Assembly (NCBI GenBank): GCA_009823395.1
Contig: CM020507.1
Location: 11,708,001 to 11,772,000 of the forward strand
DNA: 64,000 nucleotides
Reading direction: 5' to 3'
DNA from: Thamnaconus septentrionalis
Lineage: Eukaryota > Chordata > Actinopteri > Tetraodontiformes > Monacanthidae
Made by a program: the position numbers and the translations under genes. The notes under the pieces are model-generated. The model searched no databases, was not told the origin of the DNA, and saw only the letters and a program-made list of their open reading frames with translations. Positions 49,911 through 60,779 of the stretch are shown here, piece after piece (within the stretch, counting starts at the first letter, position 1; each line of letters opens with the position of its first letter).

Positions 49911-50929
49911 TTAAAGTGCCTTCCAGTCGATAGGTGACTTTCCTGATTTCTTTAGCAACTCGTTGGCCTTTGAGAAATGCTTGCATCCAAAAAAGCCTCG
50001 GTGAGCAGACAAGGGAGAAGGGTGCACAGCCTGCAGGACATGATGGCGTTTCTAGAAAGCAAGGACACACAATTTAAACACATGATTAAAATAATAATAG
50101 TGCATCAGTTTGACGGGTTTGTGTTAAGAGAACAGCTGTGGCGAACCCTGTTAATTGTGGCCCCTTTCTTCTGAGCATATGAGCCCCACAGCATGAAGAC
50201 AAGGCCTTCCAGGTTGCTGCTCAGCCAATGTACCACAGAGTCGGTGAACGTCTCCCAGCCTCTGTCTTTGTGTGAGTTTGCCTGGTGAGCTCGGACGGTC
50301 AACACGGCATTCAGCAGCAACACACCTGATGAGTGGAGCCACAGTATGGCAGGTTTATTTATGCCTTAAAAAAAAATACCTCTTCTGATGTGCAAGTAAT
50401 CAAAGGGTATTTGCAAAAATACCTTGTTGTGCCCAGCCAGTTAGATCTCCATGTCTGGGGTGCTCAAAGCCTTCAATGTCTGATGCCAGTTCTTTATACA
50501 TGTTCTCCAAACTAAAAAATACAAAGGTCAGAGACATACATCATGAAGTGATTTGACATTAGAAAATAGAGGAGTTGAACCTCAACTCGTTTCTTACCTT
50601 GGCGGAGGAGGAACTGGTCTTTTTACACTGAAACACAACCCGTGGGCCTGGTTAGGGCCATGATAAGGATCCTGGCCAAGAATCACCACTTTCACCTGAA
50701 ATAAGAGATGCACTTTAAAAGACCCTGTTGTACAGTCATGATTAAATCCTTACACATTATCCTAGACTTACAAAACGGCACGTTTACAGCCTGAGAGAGA
50801 AAAAAGAACGTCCACTAATTGCTTCCTGCTACAAATGATGGTTTGTTCTAACTTCCATGTGTTAGTTACAGGACTAAAATAAAGCAGCCTCCGGGGACAG
50901 AGCCAAAGAAGAGACGAGGGACAACAACA

Positions 50930-50999
<70 letters not shown>

Positions 51000-52006
51000 T
51001 TACAAACATGCAAGCATGTGGTTAATTTAAATGACAGTCCCCTGGATATTTCCCCTTAGCGCTGATCATAAAGTAATCAGGACTCTTTTTCTTTGCGTGT
51101 GTTGCCATTCCTGAAAGCTGAGCAAACACATAATAAAAAAATAAAAAATCAGCCATCAAACCTGAACCTACATCGTGTACGTCACACATCTGAGTCCAGG
51201 TGAAGACGTGCTCAGCAGGCGGGTACACCGTGTGTTTCTTTCTCTCTTCAGCGACATAACTCATCAACTGTGAAGACAAGCCATGTCTCTTTAGCGTCTG
51301 GACACGGCATAGACAAGCAGCCTCGTGTGGCGTCACAATTCTCACTTGTTTGAAGTAAGGTTTTCTGAACTCTGCAGACAGTCCTCTTTTCCAGCTCTCC
51401 CCGAATCCCGGAGGTGTCTGAGCGGAAGCCAGTTTTTCCAGCGCTGCTTTCTTGTTGCGGGCGATCCTGTCCAGTTGTTGCGGGGACAGAGGCTCCCCTG
51501 CCGGCAGACTTGACGTCTCCGGTTCCGCGTCGACGGACTTACGTTTCTTCTGTATAATTTTAGTGTATTGGGCAATATACAAAGCTGGTGAGATGTTGGG
51601 GGAAGTTTGAGACGAAAATAGCGAGCGCCACCTAGGGCACCGCGACGCAAACATTTTGGCAGCGGGAGCTACTGTAGCTTAGCCGCTGGCGTCACGTTTA
51701 GAAACAAGCGAAAACGCAGCAGCGTTTGTGAACGCAGCTTGGAATGCGCCGACCGCGTCGCGGGAAAAGTAATGTGGGTGAATGTTTCTTTTCTCCCCCT
51801 TTTTTTAACGCGGCATGTCAAAATGTAAGCAATGTCACTTTAAAGTTCTTGTATCGGGATTACACCCCACACGTTTATATTTATTTGCGACTGCCAAATG
51901 CACTCACCGGCACCTTTGCATCGTCTTCTGCTCCGTTCAAATCTTTACCATCTCGCTTCTTCGAAACTGGCGAGAAAAACGAGTTGATAGTTTTCTGTCC
52001 AATCAT
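49911..52006 (-). CDS. ung: UNG, uracil-DNA glycosylase, nuclear form (UNG2)
   Basis: UNG removes uracil from DNA, the first step of base excision repair. Minus-strand exons: 51908-52006, 51346-51549, 51172-51267, 50598-50695, 50423-50511, 50147-50325 and 49911-50051, joining to 301 residues. The N-terminus [11 protein letters not shown] is the PCNA-binding motif (Q..I..FF) specific to nuclear UNG2. Catalytic motifs are present: GQDPYHG with the water-activating Asp in exon 4, [19 protein letters not shown] and [11 protein letters not shown] in exon 6, and HPSPLS with the catalytic His plus HRGFFGC in exon 7. It ends SPIDWKAL, close to the human end. The exon 6 donor (AGG then GTTCGC) is weak. 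It is head to head with ALKBH2, as in human. Confidence 0.96.
50934..50997. repeat. (AAT)n microsatellite in a UNG intron
   Basis: About 20 tandem AAT units between UNG exons 3 and 4. Confidence 0.95.
51346..51654 (-). CDS. ung: Alternative first exon of UNG, mitochondrial form (UNG1)
   Basis: This is an open first exon from the ATG at 51654 into the shared exon 2, whose acceptor for UNG2 splicing lies inside it at 51549/51550. The N-terminus [18 protein letters not shown] has Arg, Ser and aromatic residues and no acidic residue, as expected of a mitochondrial presequence. Joined to exons 3-7 it gives 303 residues. The UNG2 exon lies about 250 bp upstream. This two-promoter layout is the known vertebrate arrangement for making nuclear and mitochondrial enzymes. 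Confidence 0.88.
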
Positions 52007-52695
52007 TTTGCCAGACGTCGCCTCGACGAAAACGCTTGAACTAATAAACTGGACTAGGCGAGTGATTCGGGAGCCTATCTAGCGCACACTTCAGTCTCCT
52101 CACTAGGATCTAAATTATTCGCGCCAAAACAAGTGACGAAAGCAGCATTATAATTACATGCGGGGTGTTCAAGAACTGCCGGCAGATGTTTTCAGTTGTT
52201 TGCGGTTTGCGGGGTACGTGACATTCAGAGCAGCAGGTCTGCATTTCAGTCATCTGTTTTGGTAGACGTTTAATATTGCACTGAAAATTTGGCCCTAACT
52301 TGCCGCTGTCCTTGACATTTAAGTCTACTTTTTTCCTTGAACACCGGATAGATTTTCAACTCAGACAGTAACTATTGTGCTAATGCTGCCTCACTGGTGA
52401 AAACTGAAAAACACTTAAGACAAATATATACTCAGTCTGGGTTTGGTCTTAAGAGGCTCTTGGCTCTAGAAAAAAAAAAAAAAATCACATTTAGCCCTCT
52501 GCCTTCAGTGATAACTTTAGCATTTTGGTGAACTTCCTGCTTGAAAGGAGGACAAAACCAAGAAAGAAATGAGGTTGTCTCACAAGAGGGAATCGGTACA
52601 TGGCTGGAATGGTTCATCAACATCTTGTCTCTGTTCTCATAGCTCTCAGAAAAACCCACAGAATTAAGCACCTGAGAGTGCCACAGATGAATGCA
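52007..52695. promoter_or_regulatory. Shared UNG-ALKBH2 upstream region
   Basis: About 690 bp separate the divergent UNG2 and ALKBH2 starts. It probably holds both promoters. A non-coding 5' exon of ALKBH2 may be present, as the coding start is preceded by a possible acceptor near 52,647 (CTCTCAG). A poly-A tract lies near 52,470. Confidence 0.45.
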
Positions 52696-53627
52696 ATGGA
52701 AAAATCGGCGGTCCCAGGACGGAGAAAACACATCGCTACTGATGACACGAGTCCACAGAAGAAGATGAAACTGGAGAGTGAAGAGAGGGCAGGGGAAGAA
52801 GAGGAGGTAGATTCATCAGGAGAGTTCTCCCACCCTGTTCCCTGGCAGAAAATAGATGCAGAGGGTCTCGACTGCGATTATGCACAACTCTTCTCGAAAA
52901 AGGAGGCAGACCACCTTTTCAAAATGTTAGAGGAGGAGGTTGTGTACTTCACAGGTACAACTATCAAACAAACAAGTTAAAATCAGATGTTCAAGAAGCT
53001 CAGTGACTGTGTCTGTGTCCGTTTCAGGGGAAGAAGCCAAGTTGCTGGTGTTTGGGAAGATGCACAACATCCCGAGAAAGCAGGCCACGTACGGAGACGC
53101 AGGTCTGACATATACTTATTCTGGAGTCAAACATTTAGCCTCTCCGTGGACCCCGACTTTGGAGTACATTCGGGAAGCTGTCACAAACACAACAGGATAC
53201 ACATTTAACTTTGTTTTGGTCAACAGGTAAGTCAAGCAAACCTCAAGTATTTCAGCTTCACAGGTTAATTTGGACTACTAATGCTTCTTTCTGTTCCCCT
53301 TTTTCCACCAGGTATCAAGATGGCCAGGATCATATGGGAGAGCATCGCGATGATGAAAAAGAGCTGGACCCCCTCTGTCCAATAGCCTCCGTCTCTCTTG
53401 GTGTGGCACGAGACTTTATCTTCCGGCACAGAGACACTCGGGGAAAATCAGCCCAGAGACAAATTGAACCAGTGAAGCTGGAGCTCGCGCACGGGAGCCT
53501 ACTCCTCATGAACAGGCCCACCAACAGTTTTTGGTACCACAGCCTCCCTGTGCGCAAGAAGGTGTTACTGCCTCGTATAAACCTCACCTTCAGACGCATT
53601 CTAATGGACAGAAAAAAACTGAAGTGA
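52696..53627 (+). CDS. alkbh2: ALKBH2, DNA oxidative demethylase
   Basis: ALKBH2 is an Fe(II)/2-oxoglutarate dioxygenase that reverses 1-methyladenine and 3-methylcytosine lesions in nuclear DNA. Exons: 52696-52954, 53028-53226 and 53312-53627, joining to 257 residues from this ATG. Family landmarks are EGLDCDYAQLF, FGKMHNIPRKQATYGDAGL with the DNA-flipping region, and TFNFVLVNRYQDGQDHMGEHRDDE, which holds the iron-binding H-x-D. The second iron His is in WYHSLPVRK, and the 2-oxoglutarate-binding Arg residues are in PRINLTFR. An ATG at 52687, three codons upstream in frame, has a weak context, whereas the one at 52696 (G at -3, G at +4) is strong. The human PCNA-binding APIM motif near the N-terminus is not conserved in sequence here. 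It is divergent from UNG and convergent with USP30. Confidence 0.95.
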
Positions 53628-55024
53628 AGTGGTGTGTTGCACTACTTTAGAAATCTGGATAAAGTTGAGACAGGGATCGCTCAGATTGTTATTGTAAATT
53701 AATGCAGATCGACATCTCACTTCGGTTTCCCACCACGTCTGAATGCTGTTTGACATGTTCGCCTCCTCGGACCGCATGCAAGTTTAGCAAGAGACGCGGC
53801 TCATGTGTCTTTGGACTGAACGTTGTCAGTAAGTCTATCGTTGAACTTTAAGCAGAAATGTCGTTTCAACGATGATGCAAGACTGAAACCTGCTTCCTTG
53901 AAGTGGTTCAGGCGGTTGTTCTTTGAGAAACCAACACAGGGTTTTTTGTTTCACTCCTTCTCATGGTCTTTCATCAGTTTCCTTTGGTTACCAATATAAG
54001 ATATGAATTTTTTCTAAGGTGTAAATAATGCATATTCAGCTCTTGGAAAATTGAATTTGGTTGCAATACAATGTTTGATTTTCAGGAAGCTGCAAAAAAA
54101 TCAAGAGATCACATTAGTTTAATTTTACCTGAAAACAATCATCTTTACATATTACAAACAAACACACAAAGTCTCACATGAATATACATCAGTGCAAAAA
54201 TTGCATACATTAACAAAAGGTCTTCCATCAGGTTAAGTTTCTTAAGTTGACGTAGTTGGTTTGTTTGGAGCAGAATGGCAGTTTAAAGTTATCCAGAATT
54301 TGAAAATATTAGTCGAATGTCCTCATCATCCATGATAAGTTCTCATCACTGTGATAAAATTGTATGTTTGCACCAGGCCGAGGGCGCTGACGCATTCAAT
54401 TGCGTTTTCACATTAGTTGTAGCACACATGGCTTTACAGGATAAAAAGACAACATGGCACTTTGACCTCAGCTGTGCAGCTCACATTATTAGAAACATAG
54501 AAAAATATTTAATGATCATGAACAATGTCAACTGAGAAGTTATTTTCAACAAAGTCTCCAGACAGTTCAGGTAATGATCAGGCAAATCGAACAGGCTTTA
54601 CCGGCGTACCTAATTCACTTTAAAATGTAAAGACCTGCTACTCCTGCAAGAGTTCTAAGCGGCTACATGTGAGTCTCAGTAATGGGAGAGCGAGTGGACA
54701 GAGCGACAGAAGCCCCCTCATGTGTACCGCAATCCATTCTACCCCCAATACTGCAGTATTGTTGTTCCAGAGTTAGCGGTCTCAGCAAAGAAATGACAAA
54801 AGCTTTGCTGAAGGAGCAGTGTCTTACAGAGCTTTTACTTGTGCTAAGTGGGCAGGGGTTTCAGTTTCATTTTCTCCACCGTCTCACAGGACAATGGACA
54901 AAGATTATGGACTAAAACTCTCGCAAAAGTAGGTTTTCTTTGGGATTCATCATCAGGACGCTGTGGCTTTTCAACAAGAGCTGCTGCAGCTGTGAGCTGT
55001 GACAGTCTGGCTGTCGAGTCGCAG
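53628..55024. other. Region between convergent ALKBH2 and USP30
   Basis: This presumably contains both 3' untranslated regions. No conserved coding sequence was seen. Possible but unproven poly(A) signals include a minus-strand ATTAAA near 54,117. Confidence 0.45.
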
Positions 55025-58000
55025 CTACTCTTCTGACCGCAGGGTGAAGCTCGGCCGTCTCACCCTCTCGTAGAAGAGCATGTACGCGTTGGAGGACAGG
55101 ACCTCGTGCAGGTTGGCTTTGCGGACAGAATCGTCAGACACCCAGAGCCACTGGGAGCTGTGGGGTGACGAGCTGCGGGGTGACGGAGGGCTGCGGCGGT
55201 ATGTGACAAAATGTCCCGAGTGCATGTCGCCGTGGTGAACCAGCACGGCCGTGAGCTGGAAGAGGTACTCCGAGGAGCTGGAATGGAGGGCGGTACAATC
55301 AAAGTCAGTAATCTGCACCAGCTAAACTGATGGCTGATTTTTCTTACACAATAGTAAACCGTGGACCCCACAGATAACCATTTGCACCACATGTCCAGTC
55401 TGGAATGTTATAGATTCTAGATCTGGCAACCGCTTAATTTTTTATTGTGTAGGTGCTCCTGGATGTAACGTTTACCCGTAATCGCAGGCAAGGCTGAGGT
55501 GTGGGTTCATGTGAAGAAGTAAAGATGAACAGGTTCCATTGGCAAAAGGTTTGTTGTTGTTGTTGCGATGCTCACCTGTTGAATGATCAAACACACACAC
55601 ACACAAAACCAGTTACGACCAAAACGAAACAAAAAAAACCTGTACAAGAGGATAAAAATAAATATTGTCACAACTGAAATATTCAACCATACCCATGCCG
55701 TTGGCAGTTGTCTTTTCCAGAAGCACGTCTGAATTTTCTGCCTTTAAGGGACTTGGAGCACATTTGGTCCTCTGACTCCTCTGCGTGGATCCGGTGTGCT
55801 TGTAGCGGTCCATTGACAGATACTCTGTGAGCTGCACATGCTCCTGTCTCTTGATGGGGGTTCCCTCGTTGGACCACGTCAACCGCTGTAAATGGATGCA
55901 GAGGCACTGGGGGAGCTGGCGGAGCAAGAGAGGAGTGCAGGTTTAAAACTGGATCTAAATATCCCAGGCGACCTGAGCTGACTGCGGCGTCATCAAATTA
56001 CCTTTCCCAGTTTCAGCTGTTTAATAAATGTTGTCCTCTGGCTTTCCAGGACTCCATTCATTGGGGTCCCTTGTTGAAGCTGAGAAAAGAGACAATAAAA
56101 AAAATCAGTTGGTACAAACTTAATCTGTCATTCGTTTTATTTTCATATAGTTGCACACAAGTAAAAGCAAATATCAGAATTAGCAGAATACAACAACAGC
56201 AGTGACTGTACCTTGGTGCAGTTGTCACACTCCACTTCTTTAATGGTTTCTGAGGATATAAAATGCTGAAGACATTGATCCAGAGACATAGCGCGACCCT
56301 GGGGACAAGAATCAGTCAACATTACCAATCTATATTAATTTTTTATTAATTACTTTTTTTTTTTCTTTTTTTTTTGCTCACCCATTGAGGTAATGGTATG
56401 GACAGGGAGAGACTCTCGAAGGAGTCATAGCGCACAGGACTCTGAAGCAAAGCAAAGCACAGGTTAAAGCAACAACAACAACAAAAAAGACTCAGGACAA
56501 AAACTGATTTTTTATTATTCACCCCACAGGTTGAGAACAATAAAAAACAAAATACCTGGTCTGTTAACTCACAACATTTTAATTTGAAAGGATTTGTTTT
56601 AATCAGATGGAGATCGTACAAACAGAGCAGCATGTGGTGAATTTACGTGGGCCAAAGACGGCGGTAACCTACTTGCTGTTCGCAGCGCTTGCACAACATG
56701 TTGCTCGTTAAACGACCATGAAAAGGATGCTGGGACTTCCAAGGACTTGGTATTGGATGAAGAGGAGCTGCAAAAAGAAAAATAAGAGGTTAAATAATTT
56801 TATCTTCAATTTGTTTTTAATTAGAATCTATAGTATTACAGCACCCTTGCCTCGACTTATGCAGGTCACAGGCTTCTCATCTTGATCGGGGAGATTCTGG
56901 TGGAAAACAAAATGCATACGTGAGACATTTGAACATCAACAGGGTGGAATTTGATTTAATTTTTTTGAAGAATTACCCCTTCAAACTGAACTGCGCTTTT
57001 CAACAACATGCTAGAGATACATCACTACAACCTTATCCACAAGAAAGATGAAAATGACAACTTACCTCTAAAGATTGCACGTCAAAAAAGTTGATGACTC
57101 TCGGCTGACGGTCCCGCTCCTCCTCAAGGGACGATGTCAGGACATGAAAAAGTTCATGGGCATCCTAATAGGGGAATCCCCAACACAGACAGATAAATTA
57201 TTTTCAGTTATTTTTTTATTTTTTTATTTTTTTAATTAAATACTGCCACTTAAATATTTACATGAGAATGCCTCTCAAAAGTATGTCTGACTGACCTGCT
57301 CTTCAAACGAGCTGATGTGCCACCGGTAGAGCCTGAGAACATCCAGGAGGCATCCAGCGTCAAGCACGTCTTCTTCTCCAGGCTCATCGCTGGACAAAGC
57401 TGTGAGTGCAGAAATATCACTTCAGATAAACGCCTGCAGAAAGACGGCAGGTTAATGGCACTTCTCACCTGCGGCTAGCTTTACCTTTAAGAAGCTGAAG
57501 CAACGTGATGGAAAGCTGGTTGTTTTTGCACGACCGGATCGTGGGCGATTGTGAAAACTGCTCCAGCCACCCAATGAAGGACGGACATGCTGCCAAACCC
57601 TGAAGCAGAGAGTTCAGGAAGCAGGTGTTGCCCAAGTTCAAAAGGCCAGGAACCATGCCTAAAAGACAAAAGCCACTTCCATGTTACCGTTGTACAACCA
57701 GCGGCCGACTCCATTATTTTTAAGTTGCACGGATTGACTCTTACCTTTCTTTTTTTTCTTTCTATCTGTGATGGGACCCCACAAAACATAGACTCCAGCT
57801 GCAACTGCAGCAGCAATTCCACCAATGACCCCCCAGTTTTTTAGCATCTTGTTCCTGTAAAGAAAAACACATTTGTAGGATTTTGTCTCAGAGGACAACA
57901 AGAAATGCACCATTATATACTTGTACATAAAATACTCAATTTGATCTATGACAACTACAAATGATGCCAATATTTATTTTTAGTTTCACCAGAGTATAAC

Positions 58001-58734
58001 ATGGTTTTATGTCATATAAATCCCATCACTGTATAAATGTGGGTGCTACAGCACCATACTGTACAAATGTTGAAACAGCAACATGTATTCCTATTAAGAC
58101 AAAACAAAATAACTGTCCTATAATGAGAAAAGCCAACACTTTTTATCTTTTACTAGAACCAATTTTCATAAAGTGTGTGCTATGACACTACACAGAAAAA
58201 CACACAAAAAATATCGACATGAAAATGCGTCATTATGGGACTTAGACACGTGTTTTATCTGAACACTGAAGAGAGAGAACAAATGACCTAGAAAGTAAAT
58301 AAGTTGAGCAAAATCCTAGAGACGCGATGAAAATGTGTTTACTTTGCCATACAAATTAATTGTTTTTTTCCCCACAGCATCATGAAGAGTAAGACTTCAG
58401 GAGGCTAATATAAAGAGTTCTTGGATTGTTTTTATTTTATTTTATTTTATTTTTTACGTTATCTACCTGATTAGCAGTAGACATAATCCATTTTAACCTC
58501 ATCTGCTTGTTCAGGAGTTCGCATGCCAGAATAGGACCACGCTACTGAGACACCACTGTACAACATAATACATTTTTTGCAAAGGTTGTAAACATTGTGG
58601 ACAGACGGGTCTCTGCGAATCACATTATCGCAAACACAAGAGAGGACTTAGCATTAGCGCGTTCTTTCTTACCCACCGACAACACCGAGGTCAGGCGGTT
58701 CTCGGCGCACAACGCCGCTCCCACTGATCAACAT
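55025..58734 (-). CDS. usp30: USP30, mitochondrial outer-membrane ubiquitin-specific protease
   Basis: USP30 removes ubiquitin from mitochondrial outer-membrane proteins and opposes PINK1/Parkin mitophagy. Minus-strand exons: 58673-58734, 57745-57854, 57485-57658, 57296-57399, 57066-57164, 56851-56896, 56673-56767, 56381-56440, 56212-56298, 56002-56079, 55693-55915, 55476-55575 and 55025-55277. They join in frame to 496 residues, against 517 in human. Near the N-terminus NWGVIGGIAAAVAAGVYVLWG is the membrane anchor, followed by a basic RKKKKK run. The catalytic Cys is in NLGNTCFLNS, the His in HSGHFVTYRR and the Ser of the unusual USP30 triad in WLWVSDDSV. Zinc-binding CxxC pairs appear in MLCKRCE and CDNC. 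The exon 6 donor may be GC rather than GT. The first exon is the least certain because its 20 codons are poorly conserved. Confidence 0.95.
55591..55605 (-). repeat. Short (CA)n repeat forming a UG tract before USP30 exon 12
   Basis: About seven CA units on the plus strand, read as UG in the USP30 transcript, ending about 15 bases before the exon boundary at 55,575. Confidence 0.85.
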
Positions 58735-59089
58735 CCGAATTTCTATCTTGGTTGAAATAGGAAATTTGCAACTTTCCTCTATTTGTGTTCGCCAAGGAAA
58801 TAGCAGTGACATTAGACAAGACTGAACCTGTCCTCTTGTCTGCGCACGTTATACTTGTGCTCCACTCCGAGATACGACGACGACATAAATCTCATTACTT
58901 TTGTCCTAGTGCTCTGAAATAGGATTTTGTTGTTGCTAGTCGTGGTAATGCTTTACCTGACTATTGGTCCAGTGCCAAGGAACTCTCCAATAAGCTTATC
59001 AGAGCTTTCGGGTCTGCACCACAACATTCTTCTCTCATTGCGGAACGTACGTTTGCAGCATGTTTCCGTACGGACGTGGGGGAAACGCA

Positions 59090-59190
59090 CCTGATGTGTT
59101 TAGGGGAAATTACGTGACGGGAAGTGGGCGGAGTTAAACCTCGAAGTCTATTGACGGTGTTCCATTGTTTACAGTCCGGCCGCAATGTGG
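59090..59190. promoter_or_regulatory. Promoter-like patch without an assigned gene
   Basis: Within about 100 bp lie an ATF-type TTACGTGAC, a GC box (GTGGGCGGAG) and a GACGG/CCGGCCGC CpG cluster. No first exon was recognised on either strand; it is about 400 bp from the USP30 start. Confidence 0.3.
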
Positions 59191-59992
59191 CCAAAGCTGT
59201 GTATTTTAAATGCTATGTATTTCTAAAACAAATCTGTTGCTGTTCAAGTTCACTTGTAGTGAAATTATCATTGCCTTTTTAGATGTCAATATTCCGCAAT
59301 TTTAGACTTACAATTTTCTGTGAACATATGCATTAATTTCGCATTTTCTGCATCCCCTACAGCTCAATTTGGTAACCTTGCTACAGGCATGGCTACAGGT
59401 ATATAAAAAGAAAAAAGAACTGCCCTTTCTGTTTGTGCGTTTCTTTTGGAGCCAGATGGGTCAGACCAACATAACAACCGGCCAGGTGTCCCCGCATGAC
59501 AACACAGCAAATCCTTTAACACTCCTTCTGCTCCTGTGCGTCGATAAACACCTGATAAGCGTGTACACTGAAGTATATTTAAAAATATAGTTGGAACATT
59601 GCGAGATAAAATGTGGATTATGGTGTGAAGTTATAATTTTGTATATTAATTAATTGTGGCAAAATATTGTGGATTTTTTTATGATATTAAAAGTTTCACG
59701 ATATTACCACAATATTTTAAACCCAAGAACAAGACAACAATAATAAGGATTAGAGTGGAGTTTTGTTGCGTGTCCGTTATTCACAAGTCTGTTTACAGCT
59801 CCAAATGAGGCAGACTTTAAAAGCACAAATTTGCACGTAGTACATTTCATGTGAAAATCACAATTTGAGTCATTTTAAAAAATATTCCTGAATTGTGTTT
59901 GGATTACACTTGATGAGGATATGTACTCACGACATTTGCAATAATAGGATAAAGCCAGATGAACATCAGTATTCATATTTAATTTCTAAATA

Positions 59993-59998
59993 TTTATT
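59993..59998 (-). terminator. Candidate PDXP polyadenylation signal
   Basis: Minus-strand AATAAA about 780 nt after the PDXP stop. It is a plausible 3' end but not unique. Confidence 0.35.
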
Positions 59999-60779
59999 GT
60001 TGTTACCAGGCCTGGCATGCTCTACATGGTAAACACCAACAACATTGAAGTTTTACAATAGTGCAGCAGCCACCATAAACAAGTTACTCATCCTCTATGA
60101 GGTTCAACAAGCTTTTTAGAACTCAGATTATAATTGGCACATGTTGCACAGCTATGACAGACAGGCTGAAAATGAGCATACCTGTCTGACCGGCAGATTG
60201 TCATCTCAATCCTAGCTGAGAAAAAGCTCACAGATTGTATTTTATCATCTTGGCAGGAAGGAGTTGAAGAGAGGTCACACTCAGTCAAAGTTACAGTGGA
60301 GGTTAAAAAAAAAAGAAAGAAAATCTGTCTACTGAGTAGATGTTTGCCTTCTGGTAATTAGCCAGCTCCTAAACACAACTGCGGTTACAGAATAATTAAA
60401 GACTTTACAAAGTATCTATTATTTTGTAAAGCTCAATACCAAACACAACCTAATGAACCTCATGAACTAGTGCAGTATAAGATATCAAACACATACAGCA
60501 ACAAAGAACTGTCAAGTCACAAATGGGCACAGCACTGGAGGAAACACTGAGGTATGCACTCGGTCACGTAGGACTCTTTTGTGGGAAACATTCTGTCCTG
60601 GTCACAATATCATCAGTGTTTGCTAAATATTGAGCATTTTGATTGCTGATAATTGTAGTTTAGGAAAATCTTTCATTATTTATGTATTTTATTTCCTTCA
60701 ACGCCAGACTAAAACGTTGCACTTGAAAATCAGTAAGAGCGATGCATGTGTGCTCCCTTTCAGAGGCAAAAATAACTCA

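Larger units (their letters stand above)
58735..60779. other. USP30-PDXP intergenic region
   Basis: This contains the USP30 5' flank, an unassigned promoter-like patch at 59,090-59,190 and AT-rich DNA with no recognised gene. A minus-strand AATAAA at 59,993 could end PDXP. Confidence 0.45.

Noticed and set aside
50934..50997. Poly-isoleucine open frame
   Set aside because: Translation of the AAT microsatellite inside a UNG intron.
55025..58734. Reading this protease as USP18, the ISG15-specific enzyme
   Set aside because: The N-terminal membrane anchor, WLWVSDDS and the domain order match USP30, and UNG-ALKBH2 as neighbours also fits USP30. Nearness to ISG15 is probably coincidental.
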